From assembly GCF_017571495.1 (NCBI RefSeq), contig NZ_JAGETZ010000006.1:242141-306140 (forward strand): DNA of 64,000 nt, written 5' to 3'. This DNA is from Hymenobacter negativus (GTDB taxonomy: Bacteria > Bacteroidota > Bacteroidia > Cytophagales > Hymenobacteraceae). A model generated the notes under the pieces. The model searched no databases and was not told the DNA's origin. It saw only the letters and a list, made by a program, of their open reading frames with translations. The translations under genes and the position numbers were made by a program. Shown piece after piece: positions 17,606-25,907 of the stretch. Position 1 is the first letter of the stretch. The number at the start of each line of letters is the position of its first letter.

Positions 17606-18652
17606 ATGCTTCCCACCTCGCCCCGCGCTACTGATTCTTCACTCGGAACGCCGCCCGCTCCGGTTGCTTCGGCTTCCCGGCGCAACGAAAGTCCCATGCC
17701 GGGTGCGGCCGACGAAAGTGCCTCGCTGGAAGCGGCCGAGGCGCTGACGCCCCCCGCGCCGGCTGGTACCACCCCCGTGGCGTGGGCCCTGCTGCTAGTG
17801 TTAGCCTGCATTTGGGGGACCTCGTTCATTCTGATGAAGAAGGGCCTGGTGGTGTTTTCGGCGCTGGAGCTAGGAGCTATTCGCGTGAGTGTGGCGGCAT
17901 TGCTGCTGCTGCCCTTTGCCCTGCGCCATGTAGGCAAGGTAGAGCGCAGTCGCTTTAAGTGGTTGGCGCTGAGTGGGGTGGTGGGTACACTGATTCCAGC
18001 CTTTCTATTTGCTTACGCCGAAACCCGGCTGGCCTCAGGGCTGGCGGGCGTGCTCAATGCCCTCACGGCGGTATTCACGCTGCTGGTAGGGGCGCTGCTG
18101 TTTGGGCAGCGGCTAACGTGGCTTCGGGTGCTGGGCATCGGGCTGGGGCTGGCGGGCACGGTGGTGATGTTGCAGCTGGGCGGGAGTGGCGGCGATGCCA
18201 CGCCCACTGGCGAGGGCAACGCGTGGTACGGCATTTATATTCTGGTGGCTACCATTGGCTATGGCCTGAGCGTGAACGTTATCAAGTACAAGCTGGGCGG
18301 GCTGACGCCCGTAACGGTTACTTCGGTGCTGCTTCTGCTCATTGGGGGGCCAGCGTTGGCGTATCTGCTTATCGGAACTGATTTCCTGCACAAGCTGACC
18401 ACCGCGCCGGGGGCCTGGACGGCATTTAGTTACATTGCGCTGCTGGCCACCATGAGCACGGCCGTGGCCATGGTGCTGTTTAATAAGCTGATTCAGCAGT
18501 CAACGGCGCTGTTTGCCTCGTCGAGTACCTACCTTATTCCCATCGTGGCGTTGGCCCTCGGTGCGCTCGATGGCGAGGCCTTCAACGTGTGGCACTTCGT
18601 GGGCATGGTGGTGATTCTGGCGGGGGTTCTTATTATTCACCGGGCAAAGTAG
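17606..18652 (+). CDS. EamA-family (DMT) transporter
   Basis: 348 residues: an unusual ~50-residue Pro/Ala/Ser-rich N-terminal tail, then ten hydrophobic segments in two EamA repeats (starting PVAWALLLVLACIWGTSFILMKKG and NAWYGIYILVATIGYGLSVN). EamA proteins of the drug/metabolite transporter superfamily export amino acids or other small metabolites through the inner membrane; substrate unknown. A -7 box directly before the ATG supports this start despite the tail; a Met at 17696 would shorten it. It is divergent from hemA. Confidence 0.85.
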   Translation: MLPTSPRATDSSLGTPPAPVASASRRNESPMPGAADESASLEAAEALTPPAPAGTTPVAWALLLVLACIWGTSFILMKKGLVVFSALELGAIRVSVAALLLLPFALRHVGKVERSRFKWLALSGVVGTLIPAFLFAYAETRLASGLAGVLNALTAVFTLLVGALLFGQRLTWLRVLGIGLGLAGTVVMLQLGGSGGDATPTGEGNAWYGIYILVATIGYGLSVNVIKYKLGGLTPVTVTSVLLLLIGGPALAYLLIGTDFLHKLTTAPGAWTAFSYIALLATMSTAVAMVLFNKLIQQSTALFASSSTYLIPIVALALGALDGEAFNVWHFVGMVVILAGVLIIHRAK

Positions 18653-18724
18653 GTCGCCTTCGGCTTGATGAGGAATTGGGAAGCTCAGGATGACGAGGCC
18701 ACTAATTCGTCATTAAGCGGAGCG

Positions 18725-19687
18725 TCAAAACGCTGCTGTTATGACTAGTTGGCCCCAGCGGTGCGAGCGGGCACCTGCAAATTCCGGAGAAACCCAGGCT
18801 GCGGCCGCTTCAAAGCAGAGCTTATTGTGGGCCAGTACCACGCCACCGGAACTGCGCAGTACGCCGCGGCGCACAGCGGTGGGCGCTAAGATGTAAGGGT
18901 CGTTGTTGCGGAACAGGCTGCCTTGCAGCGTTGCGTTGTAGCCAATGGCACGACCTTCCAGAGTAGCCTGGCCATAAAACTGCCAGCCTTCTGAGGTACT
19001 GGTTTTTTTGCCGTCTGAATCGGCAAAATAGGGATGGAAATATCCGGCGCGTAGCCGCAAGCCGGTGGCGGCGTAGGTATAAAGTGTGCCCAAGGAAGCT
19101 TCGGTGGTAGCCAGCAGCTCAACGTGACTGGCCCGGGCCAGCAGGAGCTTTTCGAACGCTGCACGGTAGCCCACAATCGGCGCGTTGCGAATCTGGTAAT
19201 CCCAGCCGCGCGGCTCCGCATTGCCCGTGATGCGGTGAATGGCAGTTTGCAGCTGCTTGCCTCCGGCAGCCGGACCAATGAAGCCAATTTCTAGTGCTGT
19301 CGTCAGGCGCTGCTGCCTGGTGGGTTGGTTGCTGGTCCGAAAAATCGAGGCGTAGAGGTAAGTCGCGTACGGCCGGTCGCCCACCCGAATAAATGCGTCC
19401 TGAATGCGCAGGGGCGTAAAACCATCGTAGCGCAATGTGATGCCATAACCCTGGGTACTCCCTTTCGCACCCGCTGCCAGCAGGTGCCGCGTGGGCAGGC
19501 GGGCCAGGGCCGGATGCACCAGCGTGAGCGTCATGCCCTGCGTGAAATAGTAATCGGTGCGAAAAAACAGGTCATTCGCGTAAGTGTAGCGTAGCAGGCG
19601 GGCGGCGCTGAGGGGGCGCAGCGTATCGGCGGGTGCGGCATGCCCCAGCCAGGGCAGCAGTAGAAACAAGAGTAGCAGCAAGCGCAT
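18725..19687 (-). CDS. Outer-membrane LpxR-like (DUF2219) barrel
   Basis: 320 residues with a signal peptide (RLLLLLFLLLPWLGHA). The mature start YANDLFFRTDYYFTQGMTLTL, followed by YDGFTPLRIQDAFIRVGDRPYATYLYA, matches the DUF2219/LpxR family: NDxxFxTDxYYTxG and GDRPYA are its hallmarks. LpxR of Salmonella removes the 3'-acyloxyacyl group of lipid A at the outer membrane, using conserved Asn, Asp and His plus calcium. The Asn-Asp pair is present; I did not locate the catalytic His with certainty. Deacylase activity is therefore plausible, not shown. Confidence 0.75.
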   Translation of the reverse strand: MRLLLLLFLLLPWLGHAAPADTLRPLSAARLLRYTYANDLFFRTDYYFTQGMTLTLVHPALARLPTRHLLAAGAKGSTQGYGITLRYDGFTPLRIQDAFIRVGDRPYATYLYASIFRTSNQPTRQQRLTTALEIGFIGPAAGGKQLQTAIHRITGNAEPRGWDYQIRNAPIVGYRAAFEKLLLARASHVELLATTEASLGTLYTYAATGLRLRAGYFHPYFADSDGKKTSTSEGWQFYGQATLEGRAIGYNATLQGSLFRNNDPYILAPTAVRRGVLRSSGGVVLAHNKLCFEAAAAWVSPEFAGARSHRWGQLVITAAF

Positions 19688-19913
19688 AAGTGGCCAGAAG
19701 TACGAGCTGGCCAGCGGTAGAGATTGAGGGCGAGTTCAGGTTGAACACCGGCCGGACGGCGCTGCCATCTGACCGGTCACTGCAAGCGCCGCCCTTCATC
19801 CCAAGCGCTTATTCAAGCCAGAACAGTTTGCAGCAATCCAAACAGTCCAAATTTGAGTTTGAGAAGGTCCTTCGCAGGCGTAGTATGGCAGACGCTTGGT
19901 ACTTCATCTGCGC

Positions 19914-20456
19914 TCAATCATTCACATAGGGCCACTCCTGGAAACGGGCGGGCAGACCGGTGGTGCAGGCGTTGCCGCGCACGTAGGCCAGCAAGCGATT
20001 GAGCTCGGCGGCATCCTGTACCTCGTATTCAAACCAGCCGACTTGCCAGAACTCGGCTTCGGGTGGGAGCTTGGGGCGCACCAGGCGGCGACAGTTGGTG
20101 CCGGTACGCAGGTGCAGCAGGTCGATGGCTTTGGCGAAGGACAGCCCGCTGTTATCGGGCAGCTCCAGCACGATGTGGGCGTGGTTGGGCAAGATGGCGA
20201 AGCCGTGAACGGTGAAGCCGGTTTCTTCCAGCATCATGATTTCGCCGGCCAGCACCTCGGCCATTTTCTCGCTCTCAAAATAACTGGCTCCGATAGGCGC
20301 CCGGTCCAGCACGGCATCAAACCTGGCGAAGAACTGCTTCTGGGCCCGGCGGTGGTCGGTGCCCGCTTCCTGGTCCTGCCGCAGCTCCGCTTTCAACTCC
20401 CGGCCGGTGGCAGCCGGAATGGTGCCGTGCAGGCGAAAGGTCAGGAGCGAGGTCAT
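19914..20456 (-). CDS. REP-associated (Y1/HUH) transposase-like protein
   Basis: 180 residues. The HUH metal motif is present as HAH (92-94, in LPNHAHIVLELP). The downstream layout fits the IS200-like Y1 domain used by REP-associated transposases: FAKAIDLLHLRTGTN, then FWQVGWFEYEVQDAAELNRLLAYV and a GLPARFQEWPYV ending. These enzymes nick single-stranded DNA at hairpins. I could not find the nucleophilic Tyr at its usual place after the HUH motif (LRTGTNCRRL has none), so activity is uncertain. No flanking hairpin ends are visible, so it looks like a single-copy domesticated gene. Confidence 0.75.
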   Translation of the reverse strand: MTSLLTFRLHGTIPAATGRELKAELRQDQEAGTDHRRAQKQFFARFDAVLDRAPIGASYFESEKMAEVLAGEIMMLEETGFTVHGFAILPNHAHIVLELPDNSGLSFAKAIDLLHLRTGTNCRRLVRPKLPPEAEFWQVGWFEYEVQDAAELNRLLAYVRGNACTTGLPARFQEWPYVND

Positions 20457-20518
20457 GGGTTCAGGTAGCGGAGCGGTTATACATATTTTCAGACCTAGCC
20501 CAACTGCTTGATGGTGAA

Positions 20519-21640
20519 TCAGCTGGTTGAGGCGTCTACTCCCGGGGCCCGCGTTGGGATGGGCAGCTGGATGTAGAACGTGGTGCCCACGTTTTCCTCA
20601 CTTTCAACCCAAATACGGCCGTGGTGCAGGCGCACAATGGTTTCGATGATGTGCATGCCCAAGCCGGTGGTTTTCTCGCCACGCAGGCCCGGCCGCCGGG
20701 CCTTGGTGAAGCGGTCGAACAGCACGGGCAGCAGATGAGCCGGGATGCCAATGCCGTCGTCGGCCACGGTCACGAGCACATGGTCGGGCTGTTGCGTGAG
20801 GCCCACGGCAATATTTCCACCCTCGCGGGTGAACTTGATGGCATTGGATACCAGGTTGTTGATGACCTGCAAGAACTTATTGTTGTCGATTTCTGCGTAT
20901 ATCGTGGGCTGCGAATGGTGGAAGGTGAAGTGCTTGGCAACCAAGTGCTCACCTTGTTGATACGTGTCCACTATCTGGGCAATATTCTGCACCAAATCCA
21001 CGCGCAGGGGCTTGAAATCGACGTTCGCCGAGTCCATAAACTCCCCATCCACGAAATCGCGGATAAGCGTCACGCTGTCGCGGCAGGTGTCGCGCATGAT
21101 GCGGAGCATTCGCTGCACCTGTTCGTCCTGCAGGGTTTTGGTTCGCTCTTCCAGAAACTCGGCCAGCTGCTGGAGCATGTTGAACGGCCCGGCCAGGTCG
21201 TGCGACAGGATTTCGAGCGTGGTGTTTTTTTTGGCCATGTACTTGTCGGCGTTGCGCAGGTATTCCTGCTCCACCGTCACGTCTTCCAGCGTGCCCGAAA
21301 GCAATACCTGGCCCTCCGGGCCTAGGCTGCGCTGGGCCTGCATCGAGAGCCAGCGCAAAGGCACATTGGGATGTGGCTGAAGGCGTAGCAAGAGGTCGTC
21401 GCAGTGGTTGCCGGCAATCAGTTCGGCCAGGCAGTGCAGGGCGTATTGCTGGTCGTCGTGGGGCAGGTAGGCCAGCAGGCGGGGGAGGTCGGTGGTGGCG
21501 TTTTCACGCTGCAGGTCGGGGAATAGTTGCTCGTAAGCGGCGCTCACAAACAACATGCGGCCCGCATCAGCATCATAGACAAAGAAGGTTTGCGGGCTGA
21601 CGTCGAGGGCCTGTTGCAGAAAATCAGTGGTGGGAAGCAT
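20519..21640 (-). CDS. PAS-domain sensor histidine kinase
   Basis: 373 residues. The N-terminal PAS (FFVYDADAGRMLFVSAAYEQLFP) with a C-terminal cap (LSGTLEDVTVEQEYLRNADKY) feeds a histidine kinase: H-box ILSHDLAGPFNMLQ near residue 150, N-box NNLVSNAIKFT and G-box GIGIPAHLLP / TTGLGMHII. There is no membrane segment, so it is cytosolic. No response regulator is adjacent; it lies between a transposase-like gene and an amino-acid permease. Signal and target are unknown. Confidence 0.9.
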   Translation of the reverse strand: MLPTTDFLQQALDVSPQTFFVYDADAGRMLFVSAAYEQLFPDLQRENATTDLPRLLAYLPHDDQQYALHCLAELIAGNHCDDLLLRLQPHPNVPLRWLSMQAQRSLGPEGQVLLSGTLEDVTVEQEYLRNADKYMAKKNTTLEILSHDLAGPFNMLQQLAEFLEERTKTLQDEQVQRMLRIMRDTCRDSVTLIRDFVDGEFMDSANVDFKPLRVDLVQNIAQIVDTYQQGEHLVAKHFTFHHSQPTIYAEIDNNKFLQVINNLVSNAIKFTREGGNIAVGLTQQPDHVLVTVADDGIGIPAHLLPVLFDRFTKARRPGLRGEKTTGLGMHIIETIVRLHHGRIWVESEENVGTTFYIQLPIPTRAPGVDASTS

Positions 21641-21692
21641 AAGGCAGGAAAGAAAAAGCCAGCGGCAAAATACTGGGACAACCTACAACTGG

Positions 21693-23462
21693 TTAGCGGA
21701 CCAGTGGGTTCAGCTTCGAGTTCTTATACCCGTAGCCGAAATAGACAGCCAGCCCAATCAGCAGCCACGCAAAAAACAAGGTCCAGTTGCTGATGCCCAG
21801 CTCGGTCATCAGGTACAGGTTGATGAGCAGGCCCAGCACCGGCAGCAGCGACAGCTTCTTACGGAACGACAACACGCACAGCGCGATGCAGAACAGGAAA
21901 AACACCACCGTCGGAATCTGGTGGGCAAAACCGCCGGTCACCTTGCCGCTCAGCGCATCGGTTTGCAGCCAGCCGTGCTGACCGGTTACGTCGAGCCAAA
22001 ACTCATGGTTGCTGGCCGCGTTGTAGCGCACCACCAGGAAAATCCCAATGGCCAGAATCAGCGGCACCAGCCACTGCCCGTTGATGTACGGCACCTTAAA
22101 CCGGGCTTCCGACTTGCCATAGGGGTCAATAATCAGGATACCGCCGCACACCAGCGCAAACGCGAACAATGTGCCGATGCTGGTGAGGTCGACCACCAAA
22201 TCCATGTTCAGAATAAGGGCTGGTACCGCCACGAAAAAGCCCGTGACAATGGTGCTGAACGACGGGGTGTGAAAGCGCGGGTGAATGCGCGAAAACACCG
22301 AAGGCAGCAGCCCGTCGCGGCTCATGGTGAGCCAAATGCGCGGCTGCCCCAGCTGAAACACCAGCAGCACCGAAGCCATCGCAAACACCGCACTCACTGC
22401 CACCAGCCCCGATAGGCGCGACAAGCCCACCTTGGCAAACACGAAGGACAGCGGGTCGCCCACGCCCAGCTCTTTGTAGCTCACCATGCCCGTGAGTACC
22501 AGTGTGATGAGTACATACAACACTGTGCAAATGATGAGGGCATACATCATAGCCTTGGGCAGGTCGCGCTGCGGGTTCTTGCATTCCTCGGCCGTGGTCG
22601 AGATGGCATCGAAGCCGATATAGGCAAAAAACACCGCCGACACGCCTTTGAGCACGCCGCTCACGCCATTGGGAGCAAAGGGCGTCCAGTTGGCCGGTTG
22701 CACATAAAACGCACCTACTGCAATGACAATGAAAACGATAATCAGCTTGAGCAGCACCAGCAGGTTCGAGGCATTCTTGCTTTCCTTGATGCCCACGTAT
22801 ACCAGCGAGGTGATGAGCACCGTGATGAGAAAGGCCGGCAAATCAACCACCAGGTGCAGGCCGTTGAACAGCTCCGGGGCCTGCGTCCAGGCTTGGTAGC
22901 CCTCCATTTGGGCTGGTGTGGCTTCCGTGAGCGGGCGGCTGGCCTGCATGAGCGTCATCACTGCCTCATAGCCCGCGTGGCCGGTCTGGGTGCCCATCGT
23001 TAGCCACAAGGGCAGGTGGACGCCTATTCCATCCAATAATCCCGTGAAGTAATCAGACCACGAAATGGCTACCACGATGTTGCCCACCGCGTATTCCATT
23101 ATCAGAGCCCAGCCAATAATCCAGGCTGCCAGCTCGCCAAACGAGGCGTAAGCGTACGTGTAAGCCGAGCCGCTGACTGGGATGGTGGCCGCAAACTGGG
23201 CGTAGCACAACGCCGAAAATGCGCAGGCAATAGCCGTAAATACAAACAGCAGCGACACGGCCGGGCCGCCGTCCAGGCTGGCTTTGCCAATGGTGCTGAA
23301 AATGCCGGCCCCGATGATGGCCGCGATGCCTAGCGCCGTGAGGTCGCGCACGGTGAGGTGGCGCTCCAGACCGCCGGGGGAATGGCCCTCGTGGTCGGCC
23401 GGGGGATTTTGCAGAATGGCCGCAATGGTTTTGCGGCGGAAAAGGGATTTATCGGAACGCAT
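21693..23462 (-). CDS. APC-family amino acid permease (cationic amino acid transporter type)
   Basis: About 589 residues with 13-14 membrane segments. GLERHLTVRDLTALGIAAIIGAGIFSTIG is the APC helix 1 with its Gly-rich unwound region; FTAIACAFSALCYAQFAATIPVSGSAYTYAY and FFAYIGFDAISTTAEECKNP are signatures of the CAT subfamily. It should take up amino acids by proton or substrate exchange at the inner membrane. I placed the start at the ATG at 23462 because the 22 upstream codons look non-coding. The loop between segments 3 and 4 is longer than in minimal members. Confidence 0.9.
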   Translation of the reverse strand: MRSDKSLFRRKTIAAILQNPPADHEGHSPGGLERHLTVRDLTALGIAAIIGAGIFSTIGKASLDGGPAVSLLFVFTAIACAFSALCYAQFAATIPVSGSAYTYAYASFGELAAWIIGWALIMEYAVGNIVVAISWSDYFTGLLDGIGVHLPLWLTMGTQTGHAGYEAVMTLMQASRPLTEATPAQMEGYQAWTQAPELFNGLHLVVDLPAFLITVLITSLVYVGIKESKNASNLLVLLKLIIVFIVIAVGAFYVQPANWTPFAPNGVSGVLKGVSAVFFAYIGFDAISTTAEECKNPQRDLPKAMMYALIICTVLYVLITLVLTGMVSYKELGVGDPLSFVFAKVGLSRLSGLVAVSAVFAMASVLLVFQLGQPRIWLTMSRDGLLPSVFSRIHPRFHTPSFSTIVTGFFVAVPALILNMDLVVDLTSIGTLFAFALVCGGILIIDPYGKSEARFKVPYINGQWLVPLILAIGIFLVVRYNAASNHEFWLDVTGQHGWLQTDALSGKVTGGFAHQIPTVVFFLFCIALCVLSFRKKLSLLPVLGLLINLYLMTELGISNWTLFFAWLLIGLAVYFGYGYKNSKLNPLVR

Positions 23463-23541
23463 GTAAGGTGGATGGGGCGGGTTTGAAGGGCAAAAGATAG
23501 CGCCCCGGCGCGGGTTATCAGCCTGCACCCCGCTAGTTGGG

Positions 23542-24060
23542 CTACCGGATTCCGCCGCCCAGCAAGCTCCCGACGATGCTGCCGCCCACGTTCAGCATGG
23601 CCGAGCCGTTGCCGATTCGCATGGGAATTCCTACCGAAAAGCTCCCCAATCCGCCATAGCCACCATAGGGCAGGGCCCCGTAAGGCGAATTGCGCACCGC
23701 CAGCGGCGCAAACCCGGGATTAGCCGGTAGGGAGCCCATATCGGCCCCGTAGAACTGGCCCGCGCCGTAGGTGGGCATGCGGTAGGGCGCAAAGCTGTAT
23801 TGCACGTAGGGGCGCAGGCGGCCCTTGTCGCCAGTGCCTAGCTGGTAGCGCAGAAAAGGCTGCATGCCATAGCCGTAGCCGCCGGTAGTGGGCAGCGGGG
23901 AGTAGGCCCCCACCATATAAGCCCCCGTGAGAAAATGGCCTTTGCTGGGTGGTGTCGGAGCCGGAATTTCCAGCCCGATGGCGCTGCCACCCGCCTGGGC
24001 GTGGCTGAGCAAGGGCAAAACGAGCAGCGCCAACGGCATAAGACGTAGGATGGCAGGCAT
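23542..24060 (-). CDS. Small secreted Gly/Tyr-rich protein, probable outer-membrane barrel
   Basis: 172 residues from the ATG at 24060, which opens a good signal peptide (MPAILRLMPLALLVLPLLSHAQA); an upstream ATG at 24093 is less likely. The mature part alternates Gly and aromatic residues (GGYGYGMQPFLRYQLG, RPYVQYSFAPYRMPTYG) and ends with NVGGSIVGSLLGGGIR, as in small barrel or surface proteins. I do not recognise a family. It is divergent from the first of four paralogous genes, sharing ~100 bp of upstream DNA with it. Confidence 0.55.
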   Translation of the reverse strand: MPAILRLMPLALLVLPLLSHAQAGGSAIGLEIPAPTPPSKGHFLTGAYMVGAYSPLPTTGGYGYGMQPFLRYQLGTGDKGRLRPYVQYSFAPYRMPTYGAGQFYGADMGSLPANPGFAPLAVRNSPYGALPYGGYGGLGSFSVGIPMRIGNGSAMLNVGGSIVGSLLGGGIR

Positions 24061-24166
24061 AACGCGTGAGAAAGGTGGGCGGATGATAACCAAGTTACGA
24101 GAATTTCACGGGAGGACGTGTGCAGTTTCCCGCAGCCGGACATCTATTCTGCAAAAGCTCCTGCCA

Positions 24167-24985
24167 ATGCGCCCGTCTCTTGCTCTTTCCATCCCGCAGC
24201 CCTGTTCCGAAAGCTGGGACGCCATGACGCCCACTGCCGCCGGTCGGCACTGCGCCGCCTGCCAGAAAACGGTGGTCGATTTTACTCAGAAGACCGACGC
24301 CGAACTGCTGGCTTATTTCGCCCAGCCTAGCTCTAATACCTGCGGGCGGTTTTGGGACGACCAGCTGTCGCGCCCGCTACGGCTTCCGGTGGCGCCGCTG
24401 GCCGGCAGCCGCTGGCGCACCTGGCTAGCTGCCGCAGCCACTGTGTGGGGGCTGCGCGAAGCCACCGCTTGGCAGGCTACGGCCTCTTCTCCAACGGTTG
24501 AACTTCCGCCGAAGAAAGTGGTACGGGCCACTTCGCGGCCTGCCTTGCGCATTCGGGGCGTAGTGCGCGACGCCAGCACCAACGAGCCGGTGCCGGGCGT
24601 CGCGGTATTTCTGAAGAATGAAAACCGCCATGCTACCACCGATTCGGCCGGGCGGTTTAGCCTGCGGGTGCCAGCCGGGCGCACGCATCACGCCCTGGTG
24701 CTGCACGCTTTCGGTTACTATTCGAAGAAGGTAGCTGTGCCGCCTGCGGCAAAGGCCGTGAGCAATCTGGCTATCGCATTGCGGACGGATGGCGCGGCCA
24801 GTGGAGCTGAGGTGACAGGCTATGCTACGCAGTCCCGCCGTCAGATAACCGGAGGGGCCATATCCATTATCGACGCCAAAGAATTGGGCCCGTCAGGAGT
24901 GCTGCCTGCCGCAGCTCCCGACGCTAAGCACGGCTTCTGGTACTGGCTCACCCGTTCGTTTCGCCGCCGCAAAGCCACCAATTAG
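24167..24985 (+). CDS. Cys-motif / carboxypeptidase-regulatory-like membrane protein, paralogue 1 of 4
   Basis: 272 residues from the ATG at 24167; the frame extends to 23927 but conservation with the other three copies starts here. Order: a cytosolic-looking N-terminus with IPQPCSESWDAMTP, GRHCAACQKTVVDFT and a later TCGRF Cys; a hydrophobic segment (WLAAAATVWGLREATA); and a carboxypeptidase-regulatory-like beta domain (IRGVVRDASTNEPVPGVAVF, DSAGRFSLRVPAG). The tail is basic and aromatic (GFWYWLTRSFRRR). The four Cys and one His could bind a metal, as in zinc-binding anti-sigma factors; that is an inference. It carries an additional GYATQSRRQITGGAIS stretch like TonB-receptor plug entry motifs. 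Confidence 0.7.
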   Translation: MRPSLALSIPQPCSESWDAMTPTAAGRHCAACQKTVVDFTQKTDAELLAYFAQPSSNTCGRFWDDQLSRPLRLPVAPLAGSRWRTWLAAAATVWGLREATAWQATASSPTVELPPKKVVRATSRPALRIRGVVRDASTNEPVPGVAVFLKNENRHATTDSAGRFSLRVPAGRTHHALVLHAFGYYSKKVAVPPAAKAVSNLAIALRTDGAASGAEVTGYATQSRRQITGGAISIIDAKELGPSGVLPAAAPDAKHGFWYWLTRSFRRRKATN

Positions 24986-24995
24986 TTTCCGCCCC

Positions 24996-25862
24996 ATGCC
25001 TCGCCACGCCAGCATTCACATCCCGCAGCCCTGCCATGAAAGCTGGGACGCCATGACGCCCAATGTCTCTGGCCGGCACTGCGCGGCTTGCCAAAAAACG
25101 GTGGTTGATTTTACCCATAAAACCGACGCCGAAATCCTGGCCTACCTGGCCAAGGCTGCGGGCGGCCGCACCTGCGGCCGTTTCGCGGCGGGGCAGCTGG
25201 AGCGGCCGTTGCAGCGCGCCGCCTCGGCTGCTCCAACGACGCGTTGGCGGGCCTGGCTGGCTGCTGCCGTGGCCGTGTGGGGTGTGCGGGAAGGAGTGAG
25301 CATTGAGGCCAAAGCTCAGATTCCAAGCGAGTGGCGGGCCCGCTACTGGGGCGGGCCGGTGCCGGCTCTGCCAGCAGCGGCTACTACTGAAGCACAGCAA
25401 GCGCCTGCTTCAAGTGTGTCGCCTGCTATCGACGGGCAGATAATTATGGGTGGGCTTCCTGTCAGTAATGCTCATATTCCCGCTCATCCGGAGCCACTGG
25501 CGCATCCCACGCTGGTATTGCGAGGCGTCGTTGCCGACGCGTCGACCAAGGAATTAATACCAGGCGTTACAATTCAACTTAAGGGCACTACTACCAGAAC
25601 TAGTACGAACGCCGACGGCGCATTTGAGCTAGCTATTCCAGCTCAGTTTGAGCGCGAAGCGGAGTTTGTGGTGGTGGTCCAAACCGTTGGTTACGTGACT
25701 CAGGAAAAGATATTGACTGCCAATGCTATTGGTGCCGCACAGCGCTTTGTCATGCCTCTTCAAATAATGGGGCAGCTTGCATTACGTCCGCTCCCCTGGC
25801 ACCCAAGAGAATTTTATTACTGGAGCAAATACTGGCTCACGCGCCCCTTTCATCGCAAGTAG
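24996..25862 (+). CDS. Cys-motif / carboxypeptidase-regulatory-like membrane protein, paralogue 2 of 4
   Basis: 288 residues, starting 10 bp after copy 1. The N-terminal Cys block is nearly identical (IPQPCHESWDAMTP, GRHCAACQKTVVDFTHKT, TCGRF), followed by RWRAWLAAAVAVWGVREG. A Pro/Ala-rich linker contains IMGGLPVSNAHIPAH, and a beta domain has LRGVVADASTKELIPGVTIQ. The end FYYWSKYWLTRPFHRK matches the tail of copies 1 and 3. The beta domain is AT-richer and more divergent than the Cys block, so the N-terminal half appears under stronger constraint or recent conversion. Function unknown. Confidence 0.7.
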   Translation: MPRHASIHIPQPCHESWDAMTPNVSGRHCAACQKTVVDFTHKTDAEILAYLAKAAGGRTCGRFAAGQLERPLQRAASAAPTTRWRAWLAAAVAVWGVREGVSIEAKAQIPSEWRARYWGGPVPALPAAATTEAQQAPASSVSPAIDGQIIMGGLPVSNAHIPAHPEPLAHPTLVLRGVVADASTKELIPGVTIQLKGTTTRTSTNADGAFELAIPAQFEREAEFVVVVQTVGYVTQEKILTANAIGAAQRFVMPLQIMGQLALRPLPWHPREFYYWSKYWLTRPFHRK

Positions 25863-25907
25863 AACCGATGGCCAGTCCTTAACTACTTATCAGCAAACAA
25901 CCAGCAT

